7,686 nucleotides of DNA from JBCAWW01 sp045106675. Its GTDB lineage: Bacteria; Bacteroidota; Bacteroidia; J057. This document shows, piece by piece, positions 7,001 to 7,686 of the stretch. The notes below the pieces were generated by a model. It did no database searches, was not told where the DNA came from, and was given only the letters and a program-made list of their open reading frames with translations. Every line of letters begins with the position of its first letter. Within the stretch, counting starts at the first letter, position 1. The position numbers and the translations under genes were made by a program. The stretch lies in contig JBGCFA010000428.1 of the NCBI GenBank assembly GCA_045106675.1, positions 1 through 7,686 of the forward strand, read 5' to 3'.

Positions 7001-7415
7001 AGATCTTCAAGCCAGAGGTTGGAGTCTGAGCGTTCAGTTGCAAACTCCGTCCGCAAAAACGCTTGGCGATCCTCTACACTTTGCAAACTGATAGAAGAGG
7101 TCATCCAATCGCGATGTCCTCTGATATCAAATTCAGAGTTTTTTTGGCGATGGGTACGAGTGGTATAGATTCGGCCTTGATTATCGATGGTCAAAGCCAC
7201 CGGATCAGCCAATAGTGAGTCGGAAGCCCAAAGTTTTAGTTCGAGTCCCTCCGCTAAAGTCGTACTGATGGCCGTTTCCAAAGAATCTGCGATTTGCGCA
7301 GCCTTGGCGGGATCCAGCCGAATAAATTCCTGCTTAGCAGGCGGGAGGCTAGGTTCGCATGCAATGGCGAAAAAAGTAAAACGAGTAGCAAATTAGAAAG
7401 GCGTATCCTTATCAT
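4009..7415 (-). CDS. Propeller dehydrogenase-like / HEAT-repeat / cytochrome c lipoprotein, frameshifted in the signal peptide
   Basis: The main frame is open from 7392 to the TAG at 4009. From TTG 7281 it gives 1090 residues, numbered here from that point. Order: a beta-propeller of the sorbosone/glucose-dehydrogenase-like (Piru_Ver_Nterm, TIGR02604) type at about 10-430, including NDGDHPGEMERL (267-278) and VGPDGALYIADW (402-413); HEAT repeats at about 450-930; and a cytochrome c domain (TIGR02603 type) with heme motif CMRCH (970-974) and a likely distal ligand Met in SAMPPMG (M1067 or M1070). Three EF-hand-like loops, D-x-[NS]-x-D (93-101, 117-125, 165-173), suggest Ca2+ binding. The protein probably oxidises a sugar or alcohol outside the inner membrane and passes electrons to heme; the substrate is unknown. 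The main frame has no ATG upstream of 7281. ATG 7415, in the other frame, opens MIRIRLSNLLLVLLF. Adding one T to the run at 7370-7375 joins this to FAIAC-EPS, a lipoprotein signal with Cys20, for 1135 residues in all. It may be a sequencing error, a mutation or recoding. Confidence 0.88.
7370..7375 (-). other. Probable single-base frameshift site in a homopolymer
   Basis: This is a run of six A on the plus strand, six T in the mRNA sense. The ATG frame from 7415 reads LLLVLLFSPLHAN, which loses the lipobox. The main frame reads FTFFAIACEPSLPP but has no start codon and is closed by a TAA at 7393-7395. One extra T restores a continuous lipoprotein signal peptide leading into the dehydrogenase domain. 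A P-site -1 slip (TTT re-pairing on TTT, next codon TTC) would give the same peptide. No classical slippery heptamer is in phase. The only nearby hairpin (7329-7341, CCTGC/GCAGG) is about 28 nt downstream, too far to be a typical stimulator. Confidence 0.8.
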
Positions 7416-7452
7416 CTCAGTAGTTTTAATTCGAGACAATGAAGATACGCCT
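7399..7452 (-). promoter_or_regulatory. Inverted repeat enclosing the lipoprotein start codon
   Basis: On the minus strand AGGCGTATC (7452-7444) and GATACGCCT (7407-7399) are perfect 9-bp complements separated by 36 nt. The ATG at 7415-7413 lies in the loop, and the second arm falls in codons 3-6. In mRNA this could fold into a hairpin that limits access to the start codon. This assumes transcription begins upstream of 7452. The pairing is seen directly; regulation is inference. Confidence 0.35.
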
Positions 7453-7454
7453 AT

Positions 7455-7485
7455 TGCAGCAAATTTGCCGCAGCTAAAATTGCGG
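7455..7485. promoter_or_regulatory. Palindrome with alternative hairpin upstream of the large lipoprotein gene
   Basis: GCAAATTTGC (7459-7468) is a perfect 10-bp palindrome. It extends to 7455-7472 with one mismatch per arm, and could be an operator for a dimeric regulator. It overlaps a competing stem, CCGCA (7468-7472) with TGCGG (7481-7485). It lies 40-70 bp upstream of the lipoprotein ATG, in the 138-bp gap before the next gene. I found no good TAnnTTTG promoter in this gap on the minus strand; TATCTTCA (7447-7440) is only a partial match. Confidence 0.3.
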
Positions 7486-7553
7486 ATGGGAACGGTAATT
7501 TAGAGTCGAGAGTTTATTTCGAAAAAAGAGCTAGGCGCACAGCTTAGGACGGT

Positions 7554-7686
7554 TCAACCTATCCATTGCTTTTTTTCAGAGTCGGGCATAGAGCGAGGGA
7601 GGAACAACAAATCGGTGATTTTTGCTTGGTATTCCGTGATTGGATGGAAATATTTGGTTCGTCTGGCTAGGTGCTCTTGTTTGTAA
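7554..7686 (-). CDS. Probable C-terminal fragment of an unrecognised protein (runs off the right edge)
   Basis: The minus strand is open from the right edge to TGA at 7554-7556, giving at least 43 residues. The end of the protein includes RRTKYFHPITEYQ and SMPDSEKKQWIG. Composition is balanced and protein-like, with charged, aromatic and hydrophobic residues mixed as in the neighbouring real genes. I do not recognise a family. The gene points the same way as the large lipoprotein gene, 138 bp upstream of its ATG, so the two could share a transcript. A weak 4-bp hairpin (AGCT/AGCT) followed by six T (7530-7525) lies just after the stop and might be a poor terminator. A second minus-strand frame is also open for about 37 codons, so coding is not certain at this length. 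Confidence 0.45.
   Translation of the reverse strand, partial: YKQEHLARRTKYFHPITEYQAKITDLLFLPRSMPDSEKKQWIG

Noticed and set aside
7254..7439. Stand-alone 61-residue minus-strand gene with a signal peptide
   Set aside because: Only its first 15 or so residues from ATG 7415 are signal-like; the rest is basic and frame-shifted. It is better explained as the displaced 5' end of the large lipoprotein gene.
7294..7503. 69-codon plus-strand open frame
   Set aside because: It is antisense to the signal peptide and regulatory region of the lipoprotein gene, with no protein-like features.

Overview
The window looks like a chromosomal segment from a Bacteroidota bacterium, possibly a Saprospiria/Lewinella-type lineage. 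That placement is an inference. It rests on moderate GC, the absence of Shine-Dalgarno sequences ahead of every start codon, one perfect TAnnTTTG (-7 type) box, and a large secreted HEAT/cytochrome c lipoprotein of a type common in Bacteroidota and the PVC group.

Layout, left to right. A strong intrinsic terminator (21-49) closes a minus-strand gene for a small exported protein of unknown function (82-549). A 211-bp divergent intergenic region follows. Next is a plus-strand cluster of three genes, probably one operon: a RimJ/RimL-type GNAT acetyltransferase (761-1303), a CorA-type Mg2+/Co2+ channel 5 bp later (1309-2397), and a TPR protein 49 bp after that (2447-3748). The TPR protein has an unusual N-terminal module and a basic, aromatic C-terminal tail. 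A 260-bp convergent intergenic region (3749-4008) holds a nested family of inverted 24-bp repeats and several smaller hairpins. It separates the operon from a very large minus-strand gene (4009-7415). That gene encodes a beta-propeller dehydrogenase-like + HEAT + cytochrome c lipoprotein. Its lipoprotein signal peptide lies in a different frame from the rest of the protein, with the break best placed at a six-T run (six A on the plus strand, 7370-7375). The last 133 bases carry the probable C-terminal end of another minus-strand gene that runs off the window.

The genes do not form one obvious pathway. The large lipoprotein is probably a periplasmic or cell-surface oxidoreductase that passes electrons to its C-terminal heme. 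CorA handles divalent cations at the inner membrane. The TPR protein is probably a cytoplasmic scaffold. I see no CRISPR array, tRNA, rRNA, transposase or phage gene. The least ordinary features are the nested inverted-repeat element at 3790-3973 with a possible degenerate relative at 69-87, the signal-peptide frameshift at 7370-7375, and an inverted repeat that could enclose the start codon of the large lipoprotein gene in an mRNA hairpin.
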